DNA of 64,000 bases from Plutella xylostella. Lineage: Eukaryota > Arthropoda > Insecta > Lepidoptera > Plutellidae. Below the pieces are notes generated by a model, which saw only the letters and a program-made list of their open reading frames with translations, was not told the origin of the DNA and ran no database searches. This document shows positions 1 through 13,620 of the stretch, one piece after another (position 1 is the stretch's first letter; every line of letters starts with the position of its first letter). Made by a program: the position numbers and the translations under genes. The stretch covers positions 11,604,001-11,668,000 of the forward strand of contig NC_063993.1 of assembly GCF_932276165.1 (NCBI RefSeq), written 5' to 3'.

Positions 1-3000
1 CGTGTCATTAAGATTTAGAGCACAATTGAGCGGCCTTCACCCGCGGGAACTGAACCTCGTGTCGCCAGAGTTCACTTTAACGTGTTTCCAATAACTCGGA
101 TCGTTTGGGAAACGGCACATTGCGTGGTGACGTCACGAGGCCGCCCGGCGGAGCGCCTCCGCACCAGCGCGTCGCAGAACCGGTCGCGATCAACATTGTA
201 GTGGGCCGGAGCTGCGAGCACAATGCAACGGGAGGCGACGCTCGTTTGTCATGTAGCGACACCTTGAAACTTGGTCACTGAGAACCAGAAGTGCTGTTTC
301 ATGGACTTCACGGGGATTAGCGTCAGTTGGCTCCGGCCGAGGGCGGCTGCCAACTGGACCGCTCTCGCGTCGCTACCAACACTTCTGTTCAATCAAGTCG
401 TCGTTCGACTAATGTCGATAAGCTATTATCTTGATCGTCACTCTGGCTGCATTTCTGTGTCTCAACATCCATTTAATGTATCCGTTGATGTGTGTACATG
501 TATGGTTGGAAGTTCTGGCTGATATGTTTGTCTATTGTTCTTTTATTGATGTCATTATGCACAGGAAGAGGTCCATCACTGGCTGATGCAATTAGATCTA
601 GTAATAGAATCGAGTTCACCAAATCTGTTTTGGTGGGCGTTGCAACAATGACAACTATTTGAGATGGGTACTCCATCGATTACAACGCCATGACAGCGCT
701 CCATTTGAGAGACGGAGCTGATCAATCAACCGACTGTCTTGTGAAATAATTAACTCAAGTGACGGTCGATTCTGCAGGCACATAAGATTAGATGTGAAGA
801 AAGTATAACTGAACAAACCAATCCCAAAGAATCTCAGGCAATATATTTTTTAAAGTTAGTAATGACATATTTCAAGTTGTCATTAGCTGGGAACATGACA
901 AGTCTGTGAAGAAGCAACAAAAACGGATCTACAGCGTCGGCGCTGCGTGTGCGCTTGTGCGTAAAAACTGCACTTTCACCACCACGCAGCCCCCCTCCCC
1001 GCCTCCGCGATAGACGATGTCTACACAATGACATCTGGGAAATTATACACTACTGAATTTACTTTTCTTTGTCAACTCATGCTGTGACAACAAGTGGCAG
1101 ACAGATCCAATAGCAAAAGTAAATCGATTGTGAAACAGTTTGGGAAGCTGCTGAAACCGGCGGAAAGTGGTTTATTAAACATAATGGGTGGTCGCTATCG
1201 GGGTATCGGCGGCGGACGCGGCCGCTCGGAACAGCCCGACACACCTCGCTGAACCCACTACTTTTCAAAGCATTCAAACTCTTTCACGAAGTACCGTAAC
1301 ACTCTGCTCACAAAACAACAGTAATTCTTAATGCCGTGACGTGAACTTGGAAGCTGGCATAAAGGCAAGCTATAAAGAAGTCAAGATCTGTTTTTCACAT
1401 AAGTTCCAAACATTCAATATGTTTTACCAGATAGCGTAATTCCAGGGCAGCAATCAGCGAGGATATAGTGGCTGCGTGCGTGCGGCGCCGCGACCATCGC
1501 TTAGCACTAAATGTTTATAGGTGGCCATAGAGTGGAGGGTAGCACGTGGAGCGGGGGCCCGCTGCGGCCGTGAAACTGAAGCTTCAGGAGGCGGGGCCGT
1601 GACCCACCGGACACCAAGCCTCGCTCACGCTATATTATTACCGCACTCTCATTTAAGTTAACCGCTTATCTAAAAAGCCTTTTTTCCATCAACTTCATCT
1701 GGCAAAATAAAAAAGTAAAAGCAGTACATTGTGAAGTTTTTTTCACTTTACAAAGCGCTTTCCGTGGTCGCAGGATTAATTGCGGCCATTCCTCAAGTTA
1801 GAGATTTATTTAACCTTTATGAGAGCCCGGCCTTTGTGCCGAGGCCAGCGCCACCCCGCCGGAAGGTCAAGGGCGGCGGGGATGCCCCGAGGAAACTAAA
1901 CTAATTAGTCGACCAGCGGCGTCTGTGAGGAATACTGTAGGTACTTGTGAACACAGCCCTCGCCGGGCAAGACTGATGGAACTCGGCACAATGCACTGTT
2001 GACATCATTAGCAATGTACAACCCGCGTGTAGATGACGCCGCGACCGCCCCCGAGGCAATTCAACTTCACTAACTACTTTTAAAGGTCTCTTAATAATAA
2101 ACGAGCACGCGGCGACTTGAGGCTGAAATAAGATGTCACAAGTCAAATTATGGCCCTCACAGACCGAGTACTCCGAGTTTTATGAGTCCTCTACAATATA
2201 CATTATTATTGCCGAGGTAAGTAATTAACGACTGCGACACAAACAATCGGCTATTTGTGAAACGTCCATTCAGGCTGTATAATTAATTACACAATTGTTT
2301 ATTCTTAAGTGTAGAAAAAGCCTTCGGCGAATGTGGCCTCAAGGCTGGTGCGTGCCGCCGCCGGGACCAGGCACCGACAGACGCGTCACGGTGCTGGGCC
2401 ATTAGAGCGGCTCCACGAGTCGACCCTCGCCCCTGTCCCTGGCGGTCGCCGCCGGATATCCACCGCATCACCGAGTTATTCGCATGTTTATCGCACGCGT
2501 GTTTCTCTGCGTAGATTGGTGATCATCATATTGCGCACCGAAGCAGCTTCGCCGGGAGCAGAACTGCGCCTCGGTAAGAGTATGTTCAAAACAACAACAA
2601 GGTCACTCCCTCCATCTTTTTTTTATAAAATTTAAGCATCCTCAATTCGTATCGTAAACAACACCAAAATTAGATCGTGTCTGCTCGCGGAACAAGTACA
2701 TAAACTACATCATAACTATCACCTGGGAGCGGATGAAGTCCGATTTGTACCTGAATATTTTTTTACTTGTTGTTTCATCAGTGCTCAACTTCACCATAAA
2801 GCTATTAAATACTATATTATTAAAAACGCCGGTTTGAGCACCGCACCTGTCCGCACACATGCTCTCCTCTCGAACCAGTCCGAGCATCAATAAATCCATT
2901 CGTAATACCGTATACCGACCATCAAAGTGAGTTTAATTCTGCTATTATTAAATCTTTTATCTTGATTTAAAGCGGCTAATCCGCAAGATTCTGCGTTTTA

Positions 3001-6000
3001 ATCCGTCTTTGATTAATTTTATCTTTTATATTTAGAATATAGGTCGGAGTTTCATTACAAGGGGTCGGTCGGTATAAAGAAGGAGTGGCCGGCGCTGGAC
3101 GCAGCTGGAGGTAATTAGAGGCCGCAGCGGCGCCGGCAGCACCACGCCGCGCCGGCTCGTCTCTAGCGCTAGCAATATTACAATTTAACAACTCCAGTCA
3201 AAAGGCAAATCTCTTCCAAATGACATTCCTCTCAGTCAGAAGGCAACGCAATGGGGCGTCTGTAGATAAAATTTTACTAAGATAACCTGCAATGTTCCCC
3301 CATGGCTGGGAAGTGGACGTTACAAAGAGATATTCACAAGCGATAGTGATTATAATTAATAACATGAATGTGACAGGAACAGCTACGGACATCCCCGTCG
3401 AGACTCGGACCGCGGACCGGTCCCCGCCAGCCCCGGGGCGTTTGTCGACGGCCTGACTTGCGACTCGAGAGGGGAAAGTGAGGACATGGGCCCGGCAGAC
3501 CCCGGGCTGCGCTGGATGCTTACTAATATCTAGACACTAAGGTAAACATAACTTGCTGCTAGAATCATGACTTGTCGAATGCATCGTCTTGACTGTATTA
3601 TTAACATGAGTGTATACAAGGAGGGTATAGATAATGGTAAGGATATTAGAGGCATATAAAATGTTCTGCAAAAAATGCTGCCTCCTTATGGCTTATTATG
3701 ACTAAGGTGCGAGTTTAAGAACTTGGTTCCACATGCGATCTGACAACTTTTAGACAGTGCAAGCCATTGGGTAAGCTTCGTTTCGCCTTGACTACATTTT
3801 ACATGATTATGTTGGGATTCTAGTTTACTTGTGGCACATTACTTCGTTGAGCACGTTAATGAGACGGATTAACCAACGCGGAAATAAGAAGCGAGCTCAG
3901 TTTTTCCTCAAAAGGACTTAGTCCGACGGCTCAGAAGTATTTTGTGGATCACCTCAAAGTATCTTTACCGCATCTATATGCGGCTGTATGTATTTGTATG
4001 TAGTATTGCGTCTTGGGCGGCCACAGAAGGCGCCATCAGTTACAGTTTACGTACAGTTGGCGCAGAATGTTATCCCCGGACAAGGCTGAAGGCGACATAA
4101 TTCAATAGACGACTCCCACGCGGCGTTAGCTAACCCGCGGCGCGGAGTTACGCAACTCGCTCGCAAGTCGCACAACTAGCGCCAACTTCGTTCCCAACTT
4201 TAGAGGAACGTAAACACTTAGGCACCCGTTCGACATGACTATGTTACAGAGACAAACTATTCACACTATCTATCTACGAGTAAGTTCACGAGATTATTTT
4301 GGAAGAAAGCAGCTCCAATTACGTACACAAGATAATCTTAATTTAAGACTTGGAATTGAACAAATACTTAACTAAGTGGAATTAATTTAAGATTAAAGAG
4401 ACTGTAAATGATACCTAAATAAGAATTAATAAACGAGATATAACGCAAACTGATCTATATTACTTTACATATGCAGAGATGGTCGAACTAAATGGGTCGA
4501 TTTGCCAGGGAGGGACAGTTGAAAGGGATGATGCGGCTGTGCCTGTGGTCGGCGGCGGCGGCGGCGGCGAGCGGGGGACGTCCTGAGGGTTCGGGAGGCA
4601 CCTGTTGCAGCGGCCAGGTACCCGATCGGGACATATCGTGATGGGATGGAACAATGCGGTAGGAGCGCGGGGCGCGGGGCGGGGGCGGGGGAATGTCGCA
4701 GCGCCTACCCCGCGGCCTCGATCTGCGACACGCAAAGGAAATTTACCTCCACATCACTAACTGGCGATTACATCACATTCTTCGTAACGTGCCTGCTGTT
4801 ATATTGCTCCTACAAATATTGTTAGTAGTCCCTTTTATCGAGTGATTCCGCACCAAATTCTTAACAAAGTTAATATTGTGCTGCAAACTTGAAAGGAGGT
4901 TGTTTGAATTTAGATTGTTGATAAACACACAAATTGAAAATGCTTCAGCGAAGTTTTCAGACACAGGTGCGGGCGGATCTGTCGCGCCACAAAGTTTAGT
5001 CTCGTCAGAGTTGCTGATCCCGAGTTCCCGCGAGACACCTGGCGCCGCACAAACAACAGAAGCAGCTACTACACAGTAATCCAGTTCAATTATCCGCTAC
5101 TGCGAGTGTAATGACGAGTGGATTTCACTGCAGCAACTAAAGCTGTGTACAATGGCCAGTCATGACCCAATTACGAGTTAAAGTCTCTATCATTAGTGCT
5201 TTTGTAGTTAGTGAGTGCGGTGAGCGTGGTTCCCACGCGCGAGGTAAGGAGCAAGGATCGCGCGACCTCCGGCGGCGGCGGTGGCGGCGCGGCGCTGCCG
5301 TCTACGTGGGAACTGTCCAAAACAAACGTTTCTCAAGGAGGTTCTACTTTCGGTCACTGGCATTAAGATCGTTGTCGCAGCGTACCTACTTGCGGGCTGA
5401 CACACATCGCTCAGACAATGGCCACTTAATTCGACGTCGCGTCGAAAACAACGCGAAGGATGCTAATAAGGGCCGCGCGTGATCCAGATACGAATGATGC
5501 CGCTGCGACAGTCGCCGGCTCACGGCTCACGGTACTAATTAATGCAGAAAAACCAAGTATGTATTCAATCGAGTTTGGTTGATCTGGTTCAGTTTCTACG
5601 AGTTTCGGATAAGTATAAAGCTGTGTAGTATGTCATACTTGTATATCAAATTAGCGCATAGCGACAGCGGTATATAAAACAAGTTTGTCATCACAGCTGC
5701 GCTTCATGCCAACAAATTCCTGGAACTAGTTCTAGCCGCACTAAATCTATTACATATATTATTATTGTTATATTAAGTTTATACCTCGGTTACTGATAAC
5801 CTAGCTGATGCCTTTCTTCGACGGAGACTCGCGTGGTGCCTCGCGGCCGCCGCGTCCTCCGCACTCTCCGAGTGACAGGACGCACGCATTATGTTTATTC
5901 GAGGCCACCGCACCATCAGCGACTCGTCGTGGTCGTTAAATGAAATGAACATACAACGTCGTGGAAATGTCCGCCGGAGCAGTGATTCAGGTCAATAGCT

Positions 6001-7136
6001 GTTGCAATAACGCCACCGCGACCCGAATTAGAAACTGGAATATAGAACGCGAATCCCGCTGCGCCGGCGCAATAACGTATGATGGATGTTCCTACTATCG
6101 GCCGACAAACGTTATTGCTATAGTTGTAAGTCAGCTATTGACAGTTGGGAGCATAGCTTTCGGCGACTAGTGACTTTTAATAGCCAATTAGAACAAGATT
6201 TAGAGAGCATTTGTACTTGTAGAGATCCTCGGGCCACCGAGCTGCGCAGGGCGCACGTTGCGCAAAAAGGGTCAATTAGGTCGGCACGGATTGAGAAACT
6301 AAACTAATAAAAGATTTATCCAATTGAGATATATTACCGCTCTTGCGCCGCATGTGGCTTTTATTTTCTATTTGTTCTAGTTATCAGAAGCTTGCATAAG
6401 AAACCGTACAACATCCGTCATTTATTATTATTATCGAGAAAGTTACATCTAATCGGTGATATGGAATTGTAATTGGCCTTTTAAACGGTCAGCTATTGAA
6501 TATCAAAAGAAATTACGATGTCTGTATTTAGTGAATTATGCTATTTAGATTGAACGTAAGTGATGGGTTCTGTTATGGCCTGTACAATAATAGCGTAATC
6601 TTATAATGTTGAATGAGTCATCATGTTATTGCTGTTGCAGGTGATCCACAGCTGTAGCCTCGTTAGTCTGTGTCCACGAGCAGGAACAGTTCAGAGGTGA
6701 CATCGCATGCAAGACGCAACCGCCGCAGTATAAAAAGATCAATGTAGGACTGTAGGTACTGCTGTACGACTACAAGCACGACAAGATTCCACCACCGCGG
6801 GATGAATATTACCAGTTTGTATTGTTATTGGATTAGTATACATTTGTGGAAGCCTTCGAAGAAACAAAAGGCTTATCTGTAACAAAAATACGAACGTTTG
6901 CGATGGACGCACCTAAGCCAACAATGTGAGGTCACGACCCCTTTGTCTCAGCAGGTAAACAACGTGACAAGGTACCACGTCGCGGGCGCTATTGTGCGGC
7001 GTGGAACCTTGTCGCTTCAACGTGCCCCCTCGTATAGAAAACCTTTATCACAAGCACTCTTCAGCAGATTGCAAATCTGAACGAGGATGGCTCTTTCACG
7101 TATGCGAGTTTGTGCCCGGGACCGTACAAAGGGAAT
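1..7136. other. Non-coding left flank
   Basis: No gene is supported here. Open frames are short, lack paired splice sites and look like chance. The stretch alternates AT-rich DNA with short GC-rich islands, including CGG-repeat tracts near 4551-4569 and 5269-5294. I see no transposon ends, tRNA or other RNA gene. It is best read as intron or intergenic DNA of a large gene. Confidence 0.55.
4551..4569. repeat. (CGG)n microsatellite
   Basis: About six GGC units in a GC-rich island. The reverse strand reads a short proline run inside a chance open frame; there is no independent sign of coding. Confidence 0.8.
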
Positions 7137-8820
7137 GTTTCAGCACTGATCTACGGCAGACAGCCGGCGACAGGAAAATAGGATCGGGCCCCCGCACGAG
7201 GGAGGATAAGGACATTACACATTAGTGTCTGTGAGGAGTGAGAACATTAATAATGTATCTGGGTCCTCAGTCACTACATGAGGCGACCATCGCTCCGCAT
7301 TAGCATACAGCGCTCGGCTCATGTTCCTTCACTCGCTGAGGCAGCAAGTTAGACCACTGTATTAAGGACACCGGCTATAATTAATACCATTCGCCTTGAT
7401 CTGCAGCCTCGACTCGTGTTTATATTGTTTTTTTAGTCAAATGCGCTGTTCAATATTGAAAAACCTAGATAAGCTCCACGTAATACCTGCCTCAATACGC
7501 AAATTCCAGCTTTCTCATGTAGATTTATTCAATTGTGGTATAATTTACGTTTACTTCCTCAGATACAAATACAATAGCATCAGCTCTGACGTCACAAGAC
7601 GGACGAATGTTTGTTTATTAACGGTTTGGGCAGCATCACTCACACAACTCTAGTAGCCCATTGATACACAAAGCAACTTTCAAGAGCGGAGCAGTTTCTA
7701 TCCGAGCATACGTCATTAGTGTGTGGAGAAAACGTATTATAGTCATTCTATAATCGGTGTTATTATTACTGATATGCAGTAGGAGGGGGGGAGGGAGGAG
7801 GGGATTGTTTACACGCGAGAGTTGCGCAACGAGCGACCTCCGCCACAGTTGTGCAACTGCGCGACGTCGCACTAGCCAGCGCCGACGTCGACAGACCCTC
7901 ATTGCCAGCAGTATGAATCCACAACACAGCAAGCACTCATCAACCTGGTATCCGTTACGACTTTCATCCAAGTCTATGATGATGATAATGACCAATATAA
8001 TCATGTTTTGCATTTAATGTCGCATCAGCGCAATCGCTAAGCCCATCTCGTTATATTGCATAATATAAACAAGCCTAAGTGAAATTGTTAACGACGAAGT
8101 GGCCACGTGATCAATCTCCATCAGCGGCCACCGGCTGCAGGTTAACAAGTTGGTATCTACTATTCATTACGGGGCAAAGGTGAGCAATATGAAATGGGGA
8201 AGGACAGAATAATCGATTTAGAAAGGGCACCGACAAATTGTTGTTCGTCAACAGTTCAACACTGGGTGAGCCTGATTCTGATAATGGCCCTTTCGTGGGC
8301 GCTGTATCATCGAGACAAATCTGCACAGGTTCGTGTAATTGAATTACGCATCTAGATTTACATCTGCTATAGAGCTTAACTAGAACTCATCCTGGTCGAC
8401 CCAGCCATAACAATAACGTAGAAGTTTAATTGATATAATACACGTTCTTGCTAATGCGAAATAAAGCGAAGTTGTTTAGTAAATTAATTAGCGGTTTTCA
8501 AATAAATATTTACGGACCCAGATTGGAAAGTGCGAAGTGATTTTGCAATCTAAGCAAGTTATTCAATTTAACAATTGGCCACGCCGCGACTATTCAGTAG
8601 CAGCCGCAAGAGACCAATTCAATTTCTCTCGAATCTATTCATCCACATAATTGTGTTTGTCTATTTAACTCAAAGTTATGACGTAAATCAGCTTAAAGAT
8701 TTTTTTAACGAGGTTTTACATAAGTTTTTAACGAGCGGTGTTTAAGTTCAGAGTGGTTGTTCAAAATGAGTAGCTGAGAACGGAGATGCATCCACATGAC
8801 GCGTCCCGCAGCGCGTGGGC

Positions 8821-8849
8821 CGGCGGGCGGCGGCGGCGGCGGCGGCGGG
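8821..8849. repeat. (CGG)n microsatellite, also at 15305-15333
   Basis: About eight GGC units. The unit count is the same in both copies of the duplication, although such tracts mutate fast; this bears on how recent, or how real, the duplication is. Confidence 0.85.
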
Positions 8850-9010
8850 ACCGGTTCACAGGAGAGCAAACAATAACAGAGCCGAGTGACCGCCGCGGAT
8901 CACTCGCCATCGCCACGACGCCACCGGGCGCACTATCCGGACCAAACGCTTTCTTTCACTCTTTCACTTACGCAACCTCCCGGCGACATTGTGCCACTCT
9001 TCAACGATGA

Positions 9011-9037
9011 CAACTTACCTGAAAAGAACACAATATT
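9011..9037 (-). promoter_or_regulatory. Candidate recursive splice site (copy 1)
   Basis: Read on the minus strand, a T-rich tract (TTGTGTTCTTTTCAG) runs directly into GTAAGTTG, joining an ideal acceptor to an ideal donor with no exon between them. This matches the juxtaposed acceptor/donor consensus of recursive splice sites in long insect introns. That a long minus-strand intron spans this point is inference. The identical site recurs at 15495-15521. Confidence 0.4.
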
Positions 9038-9780
9038 TTGATTAACTGACATGTCAAGTAATATCCAGTATCAAATCAAAGGCTTTCATCTGCACGCGAG
9101 CAGGAAGGAGTGGAGCCGAATGAACTGATACGTGACGCGTGTTACGCGATGTTACATCCGCGTTTAATTGATACTTGCTGTGTTACACAAAATAAGTGCA
9201 ATTATGTGTGTGATTATATTACGTGTAAGCGTCGAAATATGAATCAGGGATCGTGTGGCCGGCGAGCGGCGCGTGGGAACCGCTCGCCGTGACTGCCTCG
9301 CCCGGCCGCGGCGGGGTCCTCGCCGGGATTGACAAGCTCCAGGAGCTACTAGATGCTGCTGGGATTCGAATCATGTCTCACAAGATGGTGTATTCATAAA
9401 AATGTAATTCAGATATAACTGTAGTCAAAACTAAGTATTTCTTAAACGAATGAAAACTTAGGCTGGCAATACCAATACCACACCTGCCGAGAAGCGACTG
9501 TATGATACATCTTCATATTCATGTTTATATTATATAGACATCTACATGTCGTGGATCGATGCAAAGTAAATAGAGCAGACCCGTGTCTTAACGAACTTAC
9601 AGGTGGTTTAATTAGTGAGTCCTCCAGCCTCCAACACGATCAAACAGAGTCCTGCTTGTGTCAGATACTCAGATCAGAGCACACAGCTAATATACCCACC
9701 TAGGTTATTTTAATCCATTTTATGGTACATCCATTAAGCTATCCTATCTAGTTTCAGTCTAGAAACATTATTTTGAATTT

Positions 9781-9811
9781 ATTTAAATTTTTGCTACGTA
9801 AAAATTTAAAT
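9781..9811. repeat. AT-rich hairpin, also at 16265-16295
   Basis: Perfect 12-bp arms (ATTTAAATTTTT and its complement) around a 7-nt loop, immediately left of an RTE 3'-end scrap. Function unknown. Confidence 0.6.
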
Positions 9812-9814
9812 ACT

Positions 9815-9846
9815 ATAGTGTCCCACGGCTGAGCAAAGGCCTCCCT
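9815..9846 (-). mobile_element. RTE-type LINE 3'-end scrap, also at 16299-16330
   Basis: The plus strand reads a degenerate form of the 'cccactgctgggcaaaggcctccc' motif, which on the other strand is the tail of the last coding segment of many moth RTE elements. Compare the longer relic at 48643-48935 and the scrap near 55227. Only about 30 bp can be recognised. Confidence 0.5.
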
Positions 9847-12800
9847 TAGTTGAGTCCACGATATTTTAACACCCAAAAAAGTTTTTACGCACCATCAAAC
9901 GAATGAAATAAGGTCTTGGAAATATGTACTTAACGGAAGAATCAGTGTGAAAATTGCTACAAAGTTTTGTTTCATAAGAATCATAAGTCACGCACGACGA
10001 GTAATCGAAGTTGCCGTCGTCGCTGCGAATCGTGCCATCTGTCACGAGCCCCGGTCACGGCCTGCCCCCCCTCCCTGGTCCCGCGCACCCCCCCGGAACC
10101 CCCTGGACGCACGACGGTGCACTACCCGGCCTGGCCACAACGAACCGATATACCAATGTGCACCAAATAACCAATTTCGCATTCACACAGTAAGTACTAT
10201 TACAAAGTAAGATATGTGGAATACGAGTTTCGTCTGGATCCATCCCAATCCTAGATCACGGTCCTCTCCAGTTATTTACAATATAAATCCTAATAAGATG
10301 TTGTATAAGTCGGTTTATAGTAGTTAGAAGCGGGCTCGGGCCAGCTCGCCTGGACAGCGGCTCCGGCTGACGTCACGCCGGTCCCTCCAAGGCCGGCGCT
10401 TATCTGACGAGGTGCCACAACACTCGGCACAACTCACACAATGAGCTCCTCCATCGACGCGGAACTGGCTGACAGCATCTCCACGCTGAGATAACAGTGT
10501 TGTGCTGTTGATTGATGCTCCAATGTTTACTATTATGCAAACAACACTCTCATGGCAACAACTTGTTTCAAATTTTGAAAACACTTCGCATTAGCCTTGA
10601 GTGTCGCAGTCAAGGCGTTTGATAGAAATCAATATTTATAAATACGTTTACATTGGGTAAGTTAAATATCTATCTACAATAATATTTCATTGGCTCGAGT
10701 TAATTTGGGGCCATGACTGTTCACGATGCCCTTTTCTGAGTTTGATTAATGATGAAAATTGCGAAAGGTACGATACGTTTATAAAGTTACGATTAAATCA
10801 GCGGTTTATAACGAATTGTTTCTTGATGATATGATGGTCGTATTACTTGCTATCAAGTTGACCATCATGAACAAATGACCGTACATAGTGCAGTGTCAGC
10901 AACCAGCAGCGACCGGGGAGGCGGCCCTTCGCGGAATCATTTCACTATCACAATTCGGGTTCACCGCCGCTACAGTACTGGTGCGAACAATAGGTACTTT
11001 TATTTATCTTAACAGCATTTCAATAGAGCTCATGACTCAGGCCCAGCTGTGGCCTGCAGTGCGAGTTATTATTAAAAGATTAGGTGGGTCTCGAACGCGA
11101 CGCCACACAATCATCCGAGAGCTCCTTTACTTATACATGTCTGTTAGATGACTGTGCAATAATGAAATGATGGAATATCAATTTGCAAACAGTAGCCGTA
11201 GATTGCAGTAATTGTTGCGTGTCTGTGGATGTGTTCATACAAGAACAATGTTATTGAAACAATAGGAGAATGTTTTTCTTAGCGTCATTAGCGGCCTTTG
11301 CGAAAAAACTGTTTGTTCAAGTGTGACAATGTGAAAGAGGCGCGTAGCAAGTGATGCCATTTTCTAGATTTAAGAATTCGATAACTATTTTGTCTTTCTC
11401 ATATTCTCTTGATGGCCTACCAAAAGCGTGAGCGGAACAAAACCAGTTAATTGTGTACAGAGTCTTCCCACAATTATAAAGTATGCCACACACAAAGTGT
11501 GGAGCGCAAGGTCTCACGTAGAGTAGGCCTCGGCGGGTAACTGCTCGCGCCCGTTTCCACGACGACGACGCCATCAGGATACACTGCACCATGCTGCACC
11601 ACGCCATTGTACACTGCGTTACGCCATTTAGTTTGCATACCTCAATTACCTACTGTTTCATTACAGAGAAATCGTTTACTTCACATTACATTTGTTGTTG
11701 GACATATCTTCCTGAATTACTTTGTCATGTTGTGCTTGTGCGTGTCTATATCTAAGCTAGGAATTGTTGGCTTCTTGAAGGTAAACTACGCAATTATCGA
11801 GTGGAGCACGAAGACACGACACGTATATGAAGAATAAAAAACATTGGAAGAAACTTCCTAAGAACATCACACCTACGAGATTAAGAAACTGATACCACCA
11901 ACGATAAGGAGGCTAGAAATGAAAACCAAGTGAAAAATAAATACCAAAGACATAGTTGAGCGGGACATTTTAGATAGTGCGTGCGTGCCGCGGGAGCCCT
12001 ACTTTCTAGCAGAACGTGCGTGTCATATCGCACCATCGCGCGGCCGCGAGCGAGCGCGACCAACTCTGCCCTGCGCCACCGCGATAACGAATTCTATTAC
12101 ACCTCTCTACATTTCACAAGCTACAGCCACGGACGCGGCGGCGGCGAGCGTGCAGCAACGCCTTATCTTACAGCACTTCATTACCACAGAGTTAGTGCTC
12201 AATCGAGGAGCAGCGGCTCGTTGAGAAATGTGTTCATTTAACGTGTGCAGTGCGGATAGCGACGAGGCCGTTGAGAAACACGGCCGGGGAATGCGGGCGA
12301 GCAAACCCACCCGCATGGCGCTGCACTACTGTGAGCAGTCTCCTTACCTCATTACAGCTGATAAACTCATTAAACATGACACGAGCAGTGAACAACTGGG
12401 ATAGAGATAACACGGATGCGCCGATAGTAGCCGCGGAGCCGCGCTGCTGAACCTGCCCGCATTGCACATGCATCAAGCAATAACTTCTACCCGTGATAAC
12501 GCTGAGCCCTTAAATAGAAAATTACAAGACTATTTAGAGCAGATATTGATCGATAGCCTGAAAAGTTTTACATAAAACGTATCGAATCGTATGATGCGAC
12601 GCATTGAACCGAAGGTAACCTGGCTCCAAGCAGACCCGGCTGATCGCACGGCGCTCGCTCATCACAACATTTAGAACATTTAAAATTGGTTTTTTAGTTG
12701 CCGTAACTCCTGAAATAGTCCGAGAAATCGATCGACTGATTCGTTAATCATTCGAATTGAATGGCCCAAAACCCGTTACGAACCGTTTTGGCCTTTAATT

Positions 12801-13620
12801 TAACGGGCCTCAGTGTTCGTGCCGGTGGGTAATTCGGGTTTCGGTTGCGGTTGCAGCACCGAGCAGTGACTGTCATGACCTGGCAGGACCCGGCGCTGGC
12901 GGGGGCTTTCACTCCGCCGTCCCGCGCCCTGCTCGCGCCGACTCACGCCTAATTCAAATGCGAAACTCGTCAACATTACCCACTTCCAAAATCAATGTCA
13001 ACTTTCCAATGAATACAGAAAACACACAGCGCTTGTCATTTTTATGCTGCCTCTCGTAACATTTTCTAAGACTAGAAAATTAGTAAATATTTTTAAAAAA
13101 ATTCAAAAACACTGTGCTCATTCCATAAACAGTTTCGGTGCGTGCTGTACAAAGGATTACGTGTTGTGTATCGGCGAATGCCCAACAATAGTCCGCCGTA
13201 GTGCAGGTGTTGAGTAACCGAATCGAGGTCAATTTGTGACAATTAGCGGCTCACATATGCATCTCCAGCGACCTTCGCCGGCGCGGCGCGGCAGGACTTG
13301 TGGCCGATTGTGCTCGCTCAGATCAAAACCTAGTTAACGTGTGTATCGAAGCAATTTCACGCTTTTGCCCGATACTACCCGACGGTTGCGGGATGGGAGC
13401 GGATGCACGTCTTGGGACTTCTCAGTTATGAACTGTCAGTGACTTTAGGTAGTGCATTTTGACCCTTTCCTTGAATGAAGCCACACAAGGTGCACGTACT
13501 GTTTTGAATTTTTAAAACAAGGTACTGAGGCAGATTGTATGGTTGGTCGGCAACGGCGGCGTCGAGAGGACAATGCAGGCCGCGTGTAACCACTGTTACA
13601 TAATTCAGGAGCGTTGTCGC

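Larger units (their letters stand above)
7137..13618. repeat. Tandem duplication, copy 1 (6,482 bp)
   Basis: This block recurs in the same orientation 6,484 bp downstream. Every stretch I compared was identical, including homopolymer lengths and all incidental open frames. Left of 7137 and right of 13618 the copies diverge at once, so the ends are sharp. Contents: G-rich tract 7782-7803, (CGG)n at 8821-8849, a candidate recursive splice site on the minus strand at 9011-9037, a 12-bp hairpin at 9781-9811 and an RTE 3'-end scrap at 9815-9846. No gene is supported inside it. Confidence 0.95.

Noticed and set aside
2333..2635. 100-codon plus-strand frame with a GTAAGAG near its end
   Set aside because: Non-conserved, Arg-rich composition typical of CpG-rich DNA, no acceptor upstream.
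7636..8013. 125-codon minus-strand frame, repeated at 14120-14497
   Set aside because: Low-complexity Ile and Arg runs and no homology; it appears twice only because of the tandem duplication.
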